A DNA stretch of 37,337 nt from Pirellula staleyi DSM 6068 (GTDB taxonomy: Bacteria; Planctomycetota; Planctomycetia; Pirellulales; Pirellulaceae), in the NCBI GenBank assembly GCA_945870455.1, contig CAMBSL010000027.1, forward strand, positions 1 to 37,337, read 5' to 3'. The position numbers and the translations under genes are program-made. The notes beneath the pieces are model-generated. The model had not been told where the DNA came from and ran no database searches. It worked only from the letters and a program-made list of their open reading frames with translations. This document shows, piece after piece, positions 7,845 to 16,033 of the stretch. Each line of letters starts with the position of its first letter. Position 1 is the first letter of the stretch.

Positions 7845-9170
7845 ATGCAATTACATGATCCATCGGAAATGCGATCACCACGGAAGCCGCTCCCTCGCTC
7901 CGTTTGGATATTGAGTCTCGTATCATTCTTTGCGGACGTATCCAGCGAGATGATGTATCCATTGTTACCGCTCTTCCTTATGTCCGTCCTCAATTCCTCT
8001 AAAACGCAACTAGGTGCGATGGAGGGTGGGGCTGTGTTGATCGTGGCACTTATGTCCGCAGTTGCGGGATTTCGCAGCGACCGCAAGGGGAAACGCGGAG
8101 GGCGAGTACCTTGGATTCGTTGGGGATATGGACTGCCGGTTGCTGGAAAAACCCTGATTGCCCTAGCCGCTGCGTGGCCGCTGGTGCTCTGCGGACGATT
8201 GCTCGACCGATTCGGCAAGGGTCTTCGCGGAGCGCCTCGCGATGCTTTGATCGCAGATGCGGTTAGTGAGGATCAGCGAGGGCGGGCATTTGGGTTGCAC
8301 CGAGCTTTTGACACGGGAGGAGCACTCTTGGGTGTGTTGCTTTCTGCCTTTCTTTTATGGTGGCTTACCGGCTCACCGCAAACAACCAATGCCAGCGATG
8401 CGTTGAGCAGAGCGGCCGAGACGCCGGTCTGGGTTTATCGCGCCATCTTTGGCGTGGCTGCGATTCTGGGGCTTGCATCCTGGTTGTTGACTTTTGTCGT
8501 GCAAGAGTCGCCTCCAATTCCGGTTGAGGGGTCACAAGGTGGTACAACGGACCAAACGGGTAGCAAGCCGGACGCGACGTTAGCAAAGAAGCAACCAACT
8601 TGGTTCAATCTGCCCTATTCGTACTGGGCTGTTCTCGCGGCGTTGGTTTTGTTCTCGCTTGCCAATAGCAGTGATACTTTTCTACTCCTCAAAGCTCGTG
8701 ATTTGGGATACTCGCCTTGGGCGATCGTCTTGGTGTATGCACTATACAATGTGACTTACTCCGCGATCTCGTACCCGATCGGCGTCCTGAGCGACAAGAT
8801 AGGTCGATGGCGAATCATCGCAATCGGGTGGCTGATCTATGCGATAGTCTACGCCAGCATTGCTTGGCTACCCACCACGTATGCTTGGGGAATGTGGCCG
8901 CTCATGGCGATCTATGGCGTCTACATGGCGTTAACGGATGGAGTCGGCAAAGCCTTGATTGCTGACCATGCAACTCGTGAATTACGCGGGAGAGCGATGG
9001 GGATTTTCTACGCCTTGACGGGATTGACCACGTTCATCGCCAGTCTTTTGGTCGGCATCGTATGGGATTACTATGGCTCGACCGCTGCGTTGATGATTGG
9101 TGCCGGCTTTGCAATCCTAGCTCTATTGGGACTCGCGATCACGCATCGGTTTGTCGCTGTTAGTGACTGA
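7845..9170 (+). CDS. Major facilitator superfamily transporter
   Basis: A 441-aa polytopic membrane protein with about 12 hydrophobic segments. N-half features include 'SLVSFFADVSSEMMYPLLP', an opening often seen in planctomycete and proteobacterial MFS proteins, and 'GKGLRGAPRDALIADAV', an MFS loop motif after transmembrane segment 4. The C-half has 'GVLSDKIGRWRIIAIGW', which matches the MFS motif A (G.lsDr.GRr). A charged linker (residues about 228-250) separates the two halves. The substrate cannot be told. The start could also be the ATG eight codons later. The last 11 bases overlap the convergent gene on the other strand. Confidence 0.88.
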   Translation: MQLHDPSEMRSPRKPLPRSVWILSLVSFFADVSSEMMYPLLPLFLMSVLNSSKTQLGAMEGGAVLIVALMSAVAGFRSDRKGKRGGRVPWIRWGYGLPVAGKTLIALAAAWPLVLCGRLLDRFGKGLRGAPRDALIADAVSEDQRGRAFGLHRAFDTGGALLGVLLSAFLLWWLTGSPQTTNASDALSRAAETPVWVYRAIFGVAAILGLASWLLTFVVQESPPIPVEGSQGGTTDQTGSKPDATLAKKQPTWFNLPYSYWAVLAALVLFSLANSSDTFLLLKARDLGYSPWAIVLVYALYNVTYSAISYPIGVLSDKIGRWRIIAIGWLIYAIVYASIAWLPTTYAWGMWPLMAIYGVYMALTDGVGKALIADHATRELRGRAMGIFYALTGLTTFIASLLVGIVWDYYGSTAALMIGAGFAILALLGLAITHRFVAVSD

Positions 9171-10299
9171 CGTAACCTTGATTGGTTCCAATGGTTCCTG
9201 GACTGCCACCCTCGCTGGCAAAAAACTCGCCCCAGACGGGCATATGAGTACTGATTTGAAAAGCCTGATCAATGGATAGATTGCCATTTCGAAGAAAGTC
9301 AATAACGCCCGACTTGCCGGTGAACTCATCGGTTGCTCGGGCAGGAAAGACAATGTTGTCGAGCATGGCTTCTCCCGTCACGGTTGTCGGTGTTCCTTCC
9401 AGTGCGAATAGCATTCCGATATTCTTCAGCGACGCGAGTTCGCGATCCGAACAGCCAAAATCTCCAAGCAATAGGATGTCGTCTTCCGATCGGCCATCCT
9501 GTCGGACGCTGCGAATCAGGTCTGGCAGCAGCTTCCGCTCTCGCTCGCTGTTGAGCGGGTCAACCAGAAGGTTTACCAGAGAAAAGGTAAATGCATGCTC
9601 GACAGGGACGGACCGCGAGCGAAACCAACCTACTAGCGGTTCATATGCCATCAATTGTTGTGGATCGTCGACGGTATAAAGCATTTGACGATCGGTTTCA
9701 ATTCGGTCTGCGTCGAATACGAACGCGAACTGCTGTTGGCTTGCATCTGGACCGACACGAGGCCCAATGCAGTAGTCATACCGTCGGTCGCTTTGATTCA
9801 CTTTGTCAATCAATTCCGGCAAGATGTTTTGTTGCCGCGATTGAATATGTTGCAAAGCGATCACATCAAACTGGCGAATCATCTTCGCCACCGTTTCCAG
9901 TACGATCGATTTCTTGAGCTTGGACTCACCGAATGCGTGCATGTTGAAAGAAGCGATTCGTACGGTTGAATTCGGTTTCGCATTTCGAGTTTGAGAAACA
10001 TTTTTGTGGGTCGAAACCAATGCGTTCCGTTTCCCTTCGCGAATCGCATCGATGTCGGTACTGTGAGTCTGGAAATGCTCTCCCAAGGATGAGTTTGTCT
10101 GCAACCGGTTATTCGGCTGGAGCGAAGTCTCTTGCGAATTTACCCCAACATTCAAATACGAAATGCGTTGCAATTTCTGCCAAGCAGAGCTCAGTTGTTC
10201 TTGATAGGCGATCGCGAACCCTCCCAGGATTCCGGCGATCACGACATAACGTTTTTTATTCGACAACATAATGTCAAAGATATCGGCAGCCAGATCCAT
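9160..10299 (-). CDS. Endonuclease/exonuclease/phosphatase-fold protein with altered active site
   Basis: A product of about 379 aa (ATG at 10299; an internal ATG at 10269 is also possible) with an N-terminal hydrophobic anchor ('YVVIAGILGGFAIAY'). The C-terminal two thirds have the DNase I-like order: 'IASFNMHAFGESKL', 'DVIALQHIQSRQ', 'DDILLLGDFGCSD', 'AMLDNIVF', 'STHMPVWGEF'. The family normally has Glu in 'VQE' and Asn in 'GDFN'; here these are His (LQH) and Gly (DFG), while the Asp of GDF and the final His are kept. The protein is therefore either a weakened or repurposed enzyme. It converges on the MFS gene with an 11-base overlap. Confidence 0.8.
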   Translation of the reverse strand: MDLAADIFDIMLSNKKRYVVIAGILGGFAIAYQEQLSSAWQKLQRISYLNVGVNSQETSLQPNNRLQTNSSLGEHFQTHSTDIDAIREGKRNALVSTHKNVSQTRNAKPNSTVRIASFNMHAFGESKLKKSIVLETVAKMIRQFDVIALQHIQSRQQNILPELIDKVNQSDRRYDYCIGPRVGPDASQQQFAFVFDADRIETDRQMLYTVDDPQQLMAYEPLVGWFRSRSVPVEHAFTFSLVNLLVDPLNSERERKLLPDLIRSVRQDGRSEDDILLLGDFGCSDRELASLKNIGMLFALEGTPTTVTGEAMLDNIVFPARATDEFTGKSGVIDFLRNGNLSIDQAFQISTHMPVWGEFFASEGGSPGTIGTNQGYVSH

Positions 10300-10443
10300 C
10301 AAATTCGAACGGAGTCATGCGAGATTGGGTTTTGACGATTCGTTTCTTCGCGTTGTAGGGTCGGTTTTGGTGGCAGCGATTGTTTTGGCGATCGATTTCA
10401 AAGCCAACGAGCTGAGTCGAGCAGCAGCATGAGATGGTGCCGC

Positions 10444-10738
10444 AGCACAGGCTGCTAGCCTCATCTTTACCCACATCTTTTGATCTTGCTCCCCTCGCCC
10501 TGTACTCGGGGGGAGGGGCTGGGGGTGAGGGGTTTTACACTGTGTTTTGATTGGTATTTTGATCGTGAATTCAACGTCTATCCTTGTTTCAGAGGCGTAA
10601 ACAAACCACTGAACCTGAGGCTACCATTTCAGGGCTCCCCCCTTCACCCCCCGACGCGCTGGGATCACGCAAATCCATTAGAATTTCGAGTCTGGCGTGC
10701 AGCGAAATGTGGGTAAAGACGAAGAACTAGCCTGTGCT
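10444..10738. mobile_element. 295-bp non-autonomous element with ~32-bp terminal inverted repeats
   Basis: The ends 10444-10476 and 10707-10738 are inverted copies (agcacaggct at the outside, tctttacccacat at the inside, with 9-10 diverged bases between). The interior holds a GC-rich hairpin (10489-10532), a stretch with gattcaacg/attcacgatca-type sequence and a second C/G-rich block near 10637-10665. The same modules recur in the opposite orientation at 21767-21898 and 28880-29049. No transposase is encoded, so it looks like a MITE-like or REP-like element moved in trans. Confidence 0.7.
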
Positions 10739-11102
10739 TTTTAGACTATGTCAGGCTGGCAGCGCTGGCAGCGCTGGCAGCCTGGTCTACGTGGTAGTTT
10801 TGAAATCTAGTTCCCAGGCTCTGCCGCAGAGCCCGGGAACGAGTAGTATGTGTGCGACGTTAATTCCGGATCAGCCCGACCTTGACGGTTATGTATGCTT
10901 TTACGGCTGCGGAAAAAGTACAATCAAGATTGCAAAAATGGTGAAATTTTCGTTAAGGGATCGAAAAACGTCCTTTTCAGCAATATTTAACGACCTAATT
11001 CGCCATATTCCCTTCAAATGACTGAAGTTGGGATTGGAGGTTTGGGAATTTATCCACTATCCTATCTGGCGGTAAACGTACCCGTCACCCCTTGAGCAAT
11101 AC
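10739..11102. other. Gap with one palindromic repeat, no gene
   Basis: The 364-base stretch contains short tandem ggcagcgct units near 10755-10785 and a hairpin at 10810-10840 whose 14-base arms (gttcccaggctctg and its complement with one change) surround ccg. The remainder is AT-richer and probably carries the promoter of the desaturase gene, but I see no convincing boxes. The preceding part of the gap, 10303-10443, shows nothing recognisable. Confidence 0.6.
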
Positions 11103-12083
11103 ATGCGAAATCAAAAAGAGCTATTGGTCGCTTCAAAAGCCTTTACGTCCGAGACGAAATGGCTCAGTTGGTGGCATTTGTTGTTCGCAATTAGCTTGTA
11201 CTTGGTTTGCTTGCTCATTGCATGCTCCAGCTTGCCTATGGCGATTCGAATCGCCAGTAGTTGCATCAGCGGTTTGATTGTGGTTCGGCTCTTCATAATC
11301 TACCACGACTACTGCCATGGGACGATTCTAAGAAAGTCGTGGTTAGCTGCCGCGATATTGAAATTCTATGGATTGTTAGTTTTGAGCCCGCCAAGTGTTT
11401 GGTCCCATACGCACGACCATCATCACAAACACAATTCGAGATCCTCTGGCAGTAACTCCGGTTCATACCCCTTGATGACTCGCGACGAGTATGTGAAAGC
11501 GGGATTCTGGACACGTTTTGCCTACGCCCTGTCCCGACACCCGATCACTGTTTTCTCTGGATACTTGACTGTGTTCCTCTACGGAATGAGCATCCGCTCC
11601 TTTTTCCTGCACCCATTGCGGCACTTGGATTCAGGTTTGGCAGTCGTCCTGCATGTGTCCCTGTTGACGATTTGCTGGTATCAAGGCTGGGACGTTTTGA
11701 TTCTCGCGATGATTCTACCTTTGGTGATCGCGTGCGGATTGGGAGCGTACCTATTCTACGCTCAACATAATTTCCCATCATGCCAGTTGCACAAACGAGA
11801 AGATTGGCATTATGTCTTGGCGGCCTTAAAGTCGTCGAGTTACATCCGAATGAGCAAACTGATGCATTGGTTCACTGGAAACGTGGGATACCATCACGTG
11901 CATCACTTGAATGCGAAAATCCCTTTCTACCGTCTGCCCGAAGCGATGAACGCCTTGGAAGAACTTCAATCGCCGGGAACGACTTCGTTGCATCCACGCG
12001 ACGTGTTTGCTTGTTTTAGGCTCAAGGTTTGGGATGTAGATCGCGGTCATTTCATCTCGTTTCGTGAGGCGGCTCGCGAATAG
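11103..12083 (+). CDS. Fatty acid desaturase
   Basis: A 326-aa membrane di-iron enzyme that would insert a double bond in fatty-acyl chains of membrane lipids. All three histidine boxes are visible: HDYCHG (about residue 69), HTHDHHHKHN (about 103) and YHHVHHLNAKIPFYRLPEA (about 263). Hydrophobic segments lie before box 1 and between boxes 2 and 3, as in the FADS family. The start ATG at 11103 is the first plausible one; no strong SD precedes it. No electron-transfer partner gene is adjacent. Confidence 0.9.
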   Translation: MRNQKELLVASKAFTSETKWLSWWHLLFAISLYLVCLLIACSSLPMAIRIASSCISGLIVVRLFIIYHDYCHGTILRKSWLAAAILKFYGLLVLSPPSVWSHTHDHHHKHNSRSSGSNSGSYPLMTRDEYVKAGFWTRFAYALSRHPITVFSGYLTVFLYGMSIRSFFLHPLRHLDSGLAVVLHVSLLTICWYQGWDVLILAMILPLVIACGLGAYLFYAQHNFPSCQLHKREDWHYVLAALKSSSYIRMSKLMHWFTGNVGYHHVHHLNAKIPFYRLPEAMNALEELQSPGTTSLHPRDVFACFRLKVWDVDRGHFISFREAARE

Positions 12084-12152
12084 ATACCATGTTTGCGAAA
12101 TTGTGCTTCGATGAACGCCATTGCGTTCCATCACCAACTTCTCAACTACGGT

Positions 12153-12181
12153 TTGTAGACCGGTTCAAAATCGATTAAACT
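12153..12181 (+). promoter_or_regulatory. Candidate promoter of the split tRNA gene
   Basis: A TTGTAG box at 12153-12158 and a TAAACT box at 12176-12181 are 17 bases apart, and the tRNA begins 10 bases after the second box. The match to the sigma-70 consensus is partial, so this rests mainly on position. Confidence 0.35.
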
Positions 12182-12191
12182 TGCATGGAAT

Positions 12192-12575
12192 GGGACCGTA
12201 GCTCAACGGTTAGAGCAGGGGACTTAAACGGAAAAGCCTAAGGTGCATCGGGACAAAGGTTCTCGCTGTTCTATGGCCAATTCGACTGGGTTGCATGAGT
12301 CTTGCTAGGTTGATTATTCGGCCTTGAGGGCACTTGTAGAATCTGTCAAATTCGGGGAAGGCTAATCCAATCGCAATTGCATGCGATTGGGATGCTAATC
12401 CCGAGCCAAGCTCAGTCGGTCGACTTCATTGTCGTCGATTGCAGAAGGTGTAGAGACCAGACGGCAGACACGTAAAGTGAAGGTATGGTCCAGACCCCAA
12501 ACTCGAAAGAGGCGGCGAAAGCCGTGGTTGGTAGGCATAATCCCTTGGTTGCAGGTTCGAATCCTGCCGGTCCTA
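12192..12575 (+). tRNA. tRNA-Ile (CAU, AUA-decoding type) interrupted by an intron
   Basis: Exon 1 is 12192-12224 and exon 2 is 12536-12575. The joined sequence folds as a class I tRNA. Acceptor arms GGGACCG/CGGTCCT pair (one G-U) with discriminator A. The D arm is GCTC-AACGGTTA-GAGC, the anticodon stem GGGGA/TCCCT, the variable loop TGGTT, and the T arm GCAGG-TTCGAAT-CCTGC. With the intron removed after U33 the loop reads CTCATAA, anticodon CAT. The loop, the TTGG after the anticodon stem and C5-G68 resemble tRNA-Ile2, whose C34 is modified to lysidine by TilS; elongator tRNA-Met is the main alternative. If splicing occurred one base later, the anticodon would be TAT, also isoleucine. CCA is not encoded. 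A run of seven T follows. Confidence 0.85.
12225..12535 (+). ncRNA. Group I (IC3) self-splicing intron in the tRNA anticodon loop
   Basis: The 311-base insert keeps the conserved core of IC3 introns known from Azoarcus tRNA-Ile and cyanobacterial tRNA-Leu. The P3/P4 region is gtcaaattcggggaaggcta (12338-12357). A perfect 9-bp stem, ccaatcgca/tgcgattgg, closes the P5 side. Then come cccgagccaagctc and the P7 block gaaggtgtagagaccagacgg (part of 12446-12466). gaaggtatggtccagacc supplies the P7 3' strand, and a cggcgaaagccg GNRA hairpin fits P9. The base before the insert is T and its last base is G, as group I splicing needs. About 110 extra bases lie between the 5' end and P3, probably an enlarged P1/P2. 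There is no homing endonuclease ORF. Confidence 0.88.
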
Positions 12576-12608
12576 TTTTTTTCTTCGAAAAGTACTCGGA
12601 AAATTAAA

Positions 12609-12680
12609 CCCACTTTGCCACTCCGGTAAAGCCACTCCGATAGACCCACTTTGTCACTCCGGTAGACCCATTTCGTGTCC
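12609..12680. repeat. Two 36-bp imperfect tandem units before mtnB
   Basis: The units begin at 12609 and 12645 with cccactttgccactccggta and its one-base variant; a third partial unit begins at 12667 and contains the GTG taken as the mtnB start. The repeat fills the gap between the tRNA and mtnB. Confidence 0.8.
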
Positions 12681-13331
12681 CACTCCGCTGAAAATCTCGT
12701 GTCCTATCTAGAGCCTTATTCGGTTCAAATCCAAGGATTGAGGAGCATTGGCTACCAACTTTGGAATCGCGGTTGGTCGCTAGGCACCTCCAGCAATTAC
12801 AGCATTGTGCTCGATCGAGATCCGATGCGAATCTTGATTACAGCAAGCGGCAAGGACAAAGGCCATCTCGGTCCGAACGACTTCGTGATCGTGGACGCGA
12901 ATGGCCGGATCACGTCGTCCGACCAACCCAAGAGCAGTGCCGAGACTTTGTTGCATTGCACCGCAGCAGCTCACTGCGGAGCGGGTGCTGTACTCCATAC
13001 TCACAGCATCTGGAGCACACTCTTGTCGCAGCACTTTTTTGCCCTGGGGGGAATCCGTATTGAAGGATTCGAAATGCTCAAGGGCTTGGAGGGAATCACA
13101 ACGCATGAGTCGTCCTGTTGGTTGCCGATTTTCGACAACACTCAAGATATTCCCGCACTGCAAAAGCAAGTCGTCGAGTACTTCAAGGAACACCCAGAGG
13201 AAAAGTGTTGGGGGTATTTGATCCGCCGCCACGGTTTATACACCTGGGGTAAAGATCTGGCCGAGGCGACCCGTCATATCGAGGTCATCGAGTTCTTGCT
13301 TGAGTGCTTGGGACGTACGATCCATCGTTAA
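12675..13331 (+). CDS. mtnB: Methylthioribulose-1-phosphate dehydratase
   Basis: A 218-aa class II aldolase-fold enzyme that dehydrates 5-methylthioribulose 1-phosphate in the methionine salvage pathway. Family features are 'RGWSLGTSSNYSIV', 'ILITASGKDKGHL', the catalytic-Glu segment 'SSAETLLHC', the zinc ligands in 'VLHTHSIWSTLLS', 'GFEMLKGLEGI', and the third ligand in 'IRRHGLYTWGKDL'. The length is usual for MtnB. The start is a GTG at 12675 inside a tandem repeat; no ATG precedes the conserved region, and a second GTG eight or nine codons later is possible. No other mtn genes are adjacent. Confidence 0.88.
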   Translation: MSHSAENLVSYLEPYSVQIQGLRSIGYQLWNRGWSLGTSSNYSIVLDRDPMRILITASGKDKGHLGPNDFVIVDANGRITSSDQPKSSAETLLHCTAAAHCGAGAVLHTHSIWSTLLSQHFFALGGIRIEGFEMLKGLEGITTHESSCWLPIFDNTQDIPALQKQVVEYFKEHPEEKCWGYLIRRHGLYTWGKDLAEATRHIEVIEFLLECLGRTIHR

Positions 13332-13451
13332 GGGACATAGCAGACAAAGGGTGCAGGCACGCTCCGCCGTGCCGTTCGCAGTCAGGCTTTTGCCAGTGTC
13401 TACTACCCAGGATTCTAGGTGGACGGCAGATGGAATGTGCCTCCTACTTTG

Positions 13452-14327
13452 TCACCACTTCTGCCCGGTTATTCTTTCAAACGCATTGATATAACGTTCT
13501 CTTGTTTTTTCCACGATGGATTCGGGCAATTTCGGGGGCGGGCTATTCTTGTCCCAGGTCGTGGTCGAGAGATATTCTCGAACAAATTGCTTGTCGAATG
13601 AAGACTGAGCATGGCCGGGTTGCCACTGATCGGCTGGCCAAAATCGCGAACTGTCGGGCGTTAGTACTTCGTCGATCAAGATAACGCGATCATTCCACCA
13701 ACCCCATTCGAGCTTGGTGTCCGCGATGATGACACCTTGTTTTCTGGCCAAATCGACTCCTCGCTGATAAACATCGAGCGTCTTTTGTCGAAGCTCACGT
13801 GCAAGTGGATCGCCGATCGATTGACTCATCGTTTCAAAGGAGACATTTTCATCGTGTCCCGATTCCGCCTTGGTTGCCGGAGTAAAAATCGGGCTTGGCA
13901 ACTGATCACACTGCTTTAGGTTCTTGGGCAAGTCGATGCCGCAAACTTTCCCAGTGCTTTGGTAGTCTTTCCAGCCACTACCCTCCAAATACCCTCGAAC
14001 GACGCATTCAAACGGAATCACGGTCGCCTTTCGAACGACCATGCACCGACCTTCAAGAAGTCCGTTTGGGTCGTGAGGGCGAACTTCATTCGGAACCGCA
14101 TCGCTCAAAAGGTGATTTTCAATGCCAAGCACGTCCAACCAAAATAGGCTTAGACGAGTCAACACGCGTCCCTTGTCCGGAATCCCATTCGGCATAACCC
14201 AGTCAAAGGCGCTGATGCGGTCTGTGCTAACAATAAAGAGACGATCCCCAAGATCGTATACATCTCGAACTTTGCCCTGGCGTCGGGGAAAAGGCAGATT
14301 GGACTCTAGCAAGGGCGAACTAGTCAT
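13452..14327 (-). CDS. purC: Phosphoribosylaminoimidazole-succinocarboxamide synthase (SAICAR synthetase)
   Basis: A 291-aa cytoplasmic ligase of purine synthesis that joins CAIR and aspartate using ATP. The signatures are clear: 'GKVRDVYDLGDRLFIVSTDR' near the N-terminus, 'SAFDWVMPNGIPDKG', 'ECVVRGYLEGSGWKDYQSTG', and 'DTKLEWGWWNDRVILIDEVL'. The length fits the long bacterial/eukaryotic-type form. Its ATG overlaps the TGA of the upstream DUF3299-like gene (ATGA), so it is translated as the second gene of that operon. Confidence 0.96.
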   Translation of the reverse strand: MTSSPLLESNLPFPRRQGKVRDVYDLGDRLFIVSTDRISAFDWVMPNGIPDKGRVLTRLSLFWLDVLGIENHLLSDAVPNEVRPHDPNGLLEGRCMVVRKATVIPFECVVRGYLEGSGWKDYQSTGKVCGIDLPKNLKQCDQLPSPIFTPATKAESGHDENVSFETMSQSIGDPLARELRQKTLDVYQRGVDLARKQGVIIADTKLEWGWWNDRVILIDEVLTPDSSRFWPADQWQPGHAQSSFDKQFVREYLSTTTWDKNSPPPKLPESIVEKTRERYINAFERITGQKW

Positions 14328-15040
14328 TTAACCTCTTCGGCAGTCATTTTAAAAATAGCATATCCATCTGTGTTCTTGAACGTTTCCTCATCGATCGCGA
14401 ACTTGCCTTTGACCGTTACGACTTGCGTGGAAAACGCGGCGGTCTTGCCAGCCGCCATTTCCACCCAAACGCAATCATAAATCGCAGCACCTGGACCAAA
14501 ACAGCATTCGCGGTTGTCGCGAACCAGAACAAATTGCTTGATTCCATTGGTCTGAAAGACTGAGTTCGGCAAGATAAAGCCACGTATCTTGAGGGTTTTC
14601 TTTTCCAGATCTTTGATTGCGGGAGAAATCATTTCGGGTTTGTACTCGCCACCCTTCTCAATGTCGAATTTCAGATCGTCGAAAGTGATTTCGCCTCGCT
14701 TCTTAGCGGCATCCCGTGCTTTGCGTTCTTCGGCAAGTTGGCGCTCTGTTTTCGGCGGACCGGGGATATCTTGAGGCGGAAGCCCCCGGCCGTTTTGAGC
14801 TGATTTCGGCTTAGTATTCTCAGGTTCCGAAGCGGTTTTGGCGTCGTCCGAGGAAGTCGCAGTGGGACTGGTCGTCGCTTTTTCCTGAGCCGTCGGACCT
14901 TCCTGAACGGTTTCGTTGTGATCTGCGGACAACTTGAGGTGTGCGGACAACAGAGCGGGGGCCCAAACAAATCCGAAAAGAGTCATTGCAACAAGGAAAC
15001 CTCTGGACGAGGCGGGAAAACCCGGGGCTGAACTTTGCAT
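14324..15040 (-). CDS. DUF3299-like secreted or membrane-anchored protein
   Basis: A 238-aa protein (ATG at 15040; a GTG three codons upstream is also open). One hydrophobic N-terminal segment ('GFLVAMTLFGFVWAPALLSA') acts as signal or anchor. A low-complexity Ser/Thr/Glu/Lys linker follows, then a basic-acidic helix ('ERQLAEERKARDAAKKRGEI'). The C-terminal domain has 'LKIRGFILPNSVFQTNGIKQ', 'FVLVRDNRECCFGPGAAIYD' and a final beta-rich 'VTVKGKFAIDEE'. This resembles DUF3299 proteins, whose function is not established; the paired cysteines suggest a metal or redox role but this is inference. It overlaps purC by four bases. Confidence 0.65.
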   Translation of the reverse strand: MQSSAPGFPASSRGFLVAMTLFGFVWAPALLSAHLKLSADHNETVQEGPTAQEKATTSPTATSSDDAKTASEPENTKPKSAQNGRGLPPQDIPGPPKTERQLAEERKARDAAKKRGEITFDDLKFDIEKGGEYKPEMISPAIKDLEKKTLKIRGFILPNSVFQTNGIKQFVLVRDNRECCFGPGAAIYDCVWVEMAAGKTAAFSTQVVTVKGKFAIDEETFKNTDGYAIFKMTAEEVK

Positions 15041-15355
15041 ATTCGTCACCTTCGTTCGAAAAAATGGAAATCCCTCGCATCGGTCTGCGACCCAATAGTT
15101 ACTCCGCTCGACCCGGATTGAGTTTCCGACTTCAAGTCATCGTAACGCTTTCTACGCATCGATTCCATAGTGTCAAGTCATGGAGGTGGCATCTGTCTCG
15201 AGGAAATGGGCAATTCGGCTAACCTTTGTTTGCGATTCCGCTAAGATATCCATAGCCTCAAAAACGACTTTGGACGCATGTCAAGGAAACAGCGACTTGC
15301 TCGGTTGTCCAAAATTTCCTCAACGTTTCTCCCTGATCCTCGAAATCGAAAAATC

Positions 15356-15742
15356 ATGCGTCTTGCAATCTTGTTTTCGTCCATTGCTCTGTCCGTAATG
15401 TTCGTCGGCTGCGATCAGCAGGCATGCAGCGTTCAAGGCCCGAATGCAGTCGTCCGATCGGAATCAAATTCTGAGACTTCGAATGCGTCGGAACTTGCGG
15501 AAACGAAATTGATTTCGGTCAAAGTCACAGGGATGATGTGCCCCCATAGTTGTTTGAAAGACATCAAGTCCTTGATCTCGAAGACGAACGACGTGGAATC
15601 GATTGAGTTGACGCCGCAAAAAGAGGCGGACGTGATCGACAATCCGGTTGTGCTCGTCCGTTACCGAGGCGAGTTGCACAAAGAAGCGACAACCAAAGCC
15701 ATCTTGGCAGCGGGTTTTGAAAACGTCGAATACACAGAATAG
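15356..15742 (+). CDS. Lipoprotein with a heavy-metal-associated (HMA) domain
   Basis: From the ATG at 15356 the 128-aa product begins with a lipoprotein signal ('ILFSSIALSVMFVGC', acylated Cys at residue 19), so I prefer this start to the upstream frame opening at 15278. The rest is one HMA fold: 'LISVKVTGMMCPHSCLKDIK' at the metal-binding loop, 'VESIELTPQKEADV', 'VVLVRYRG' and 'TTKAILAAGFENVEY'. The usual loop is GMxCxxC; here the two cysteines are separated by three residues (CPHSC), so copper-type binding may be altered. It would sit on the membrane facing the periplasm. Confidence 0.75.
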   Translation: MRLAILFSSIALSVMFVGCDQQACSVQGPNAVVRSESNSETSNASELAETKLISVKVTGMMCPHSCLKDIKSLISKTNDVESIELTPQKEADVIDNPVVLVRYRGELHKEATTKAILAAGFENVEYTE

Positions 15743-15871
15743 CTTTTGGGAAAGTGATTACTGTCTTGTTCCAGTAGCAAGAGCTGCGTTCCTTTTCGTG
15801 GCTCGGGAGTCCCGTGGGTTTACCCCAGGGGATCGTTACCTTCATGCTAGTACTACGGCCACTGCAAAGAG

Positions 15872-15893
15872 TTGTCCATAACGGAATGGACAA
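15872..15893. repeat. Perfect 8-bp stem hairpin (ttgtccat / atggacaa)
   Basis: The arms surround six bases. It lies about 130 bases after the HMA gene and has no T run, so terminator function is doubtful. The remainder of the 15743-16033 gap shows no gene or other site. Confidence 0.5.
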
Positions 15894-16033
15894 TCCAGCG
15901 GGAGATGTGGATTCGTATCCACTGGTTTTCTTCAATTGGCGCAGGTAGACTCCCGGCAATTAGTATCATCGCCCGCAACGACTTCCCGCAAGTTAGCATT
16001 CGATTCAAGGCCAAAAAGAAGACTGTTTCCTAG

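Noticed and set aside
10480-10716. Open frame on the + strand
   Set aside because: It lies completely inside the 295-bp repeat element and reads through its GC-rich hairpin.
12192-12575. tRNA-Leu(UAA) with the cyanobacterial-type intron
   Set aside because: The 5' side GGACTTAA resembles it, but the variable loop is only five bases and the 3' exon begins CATAA or ATAA, which gives an isoleucine-type tRNA.
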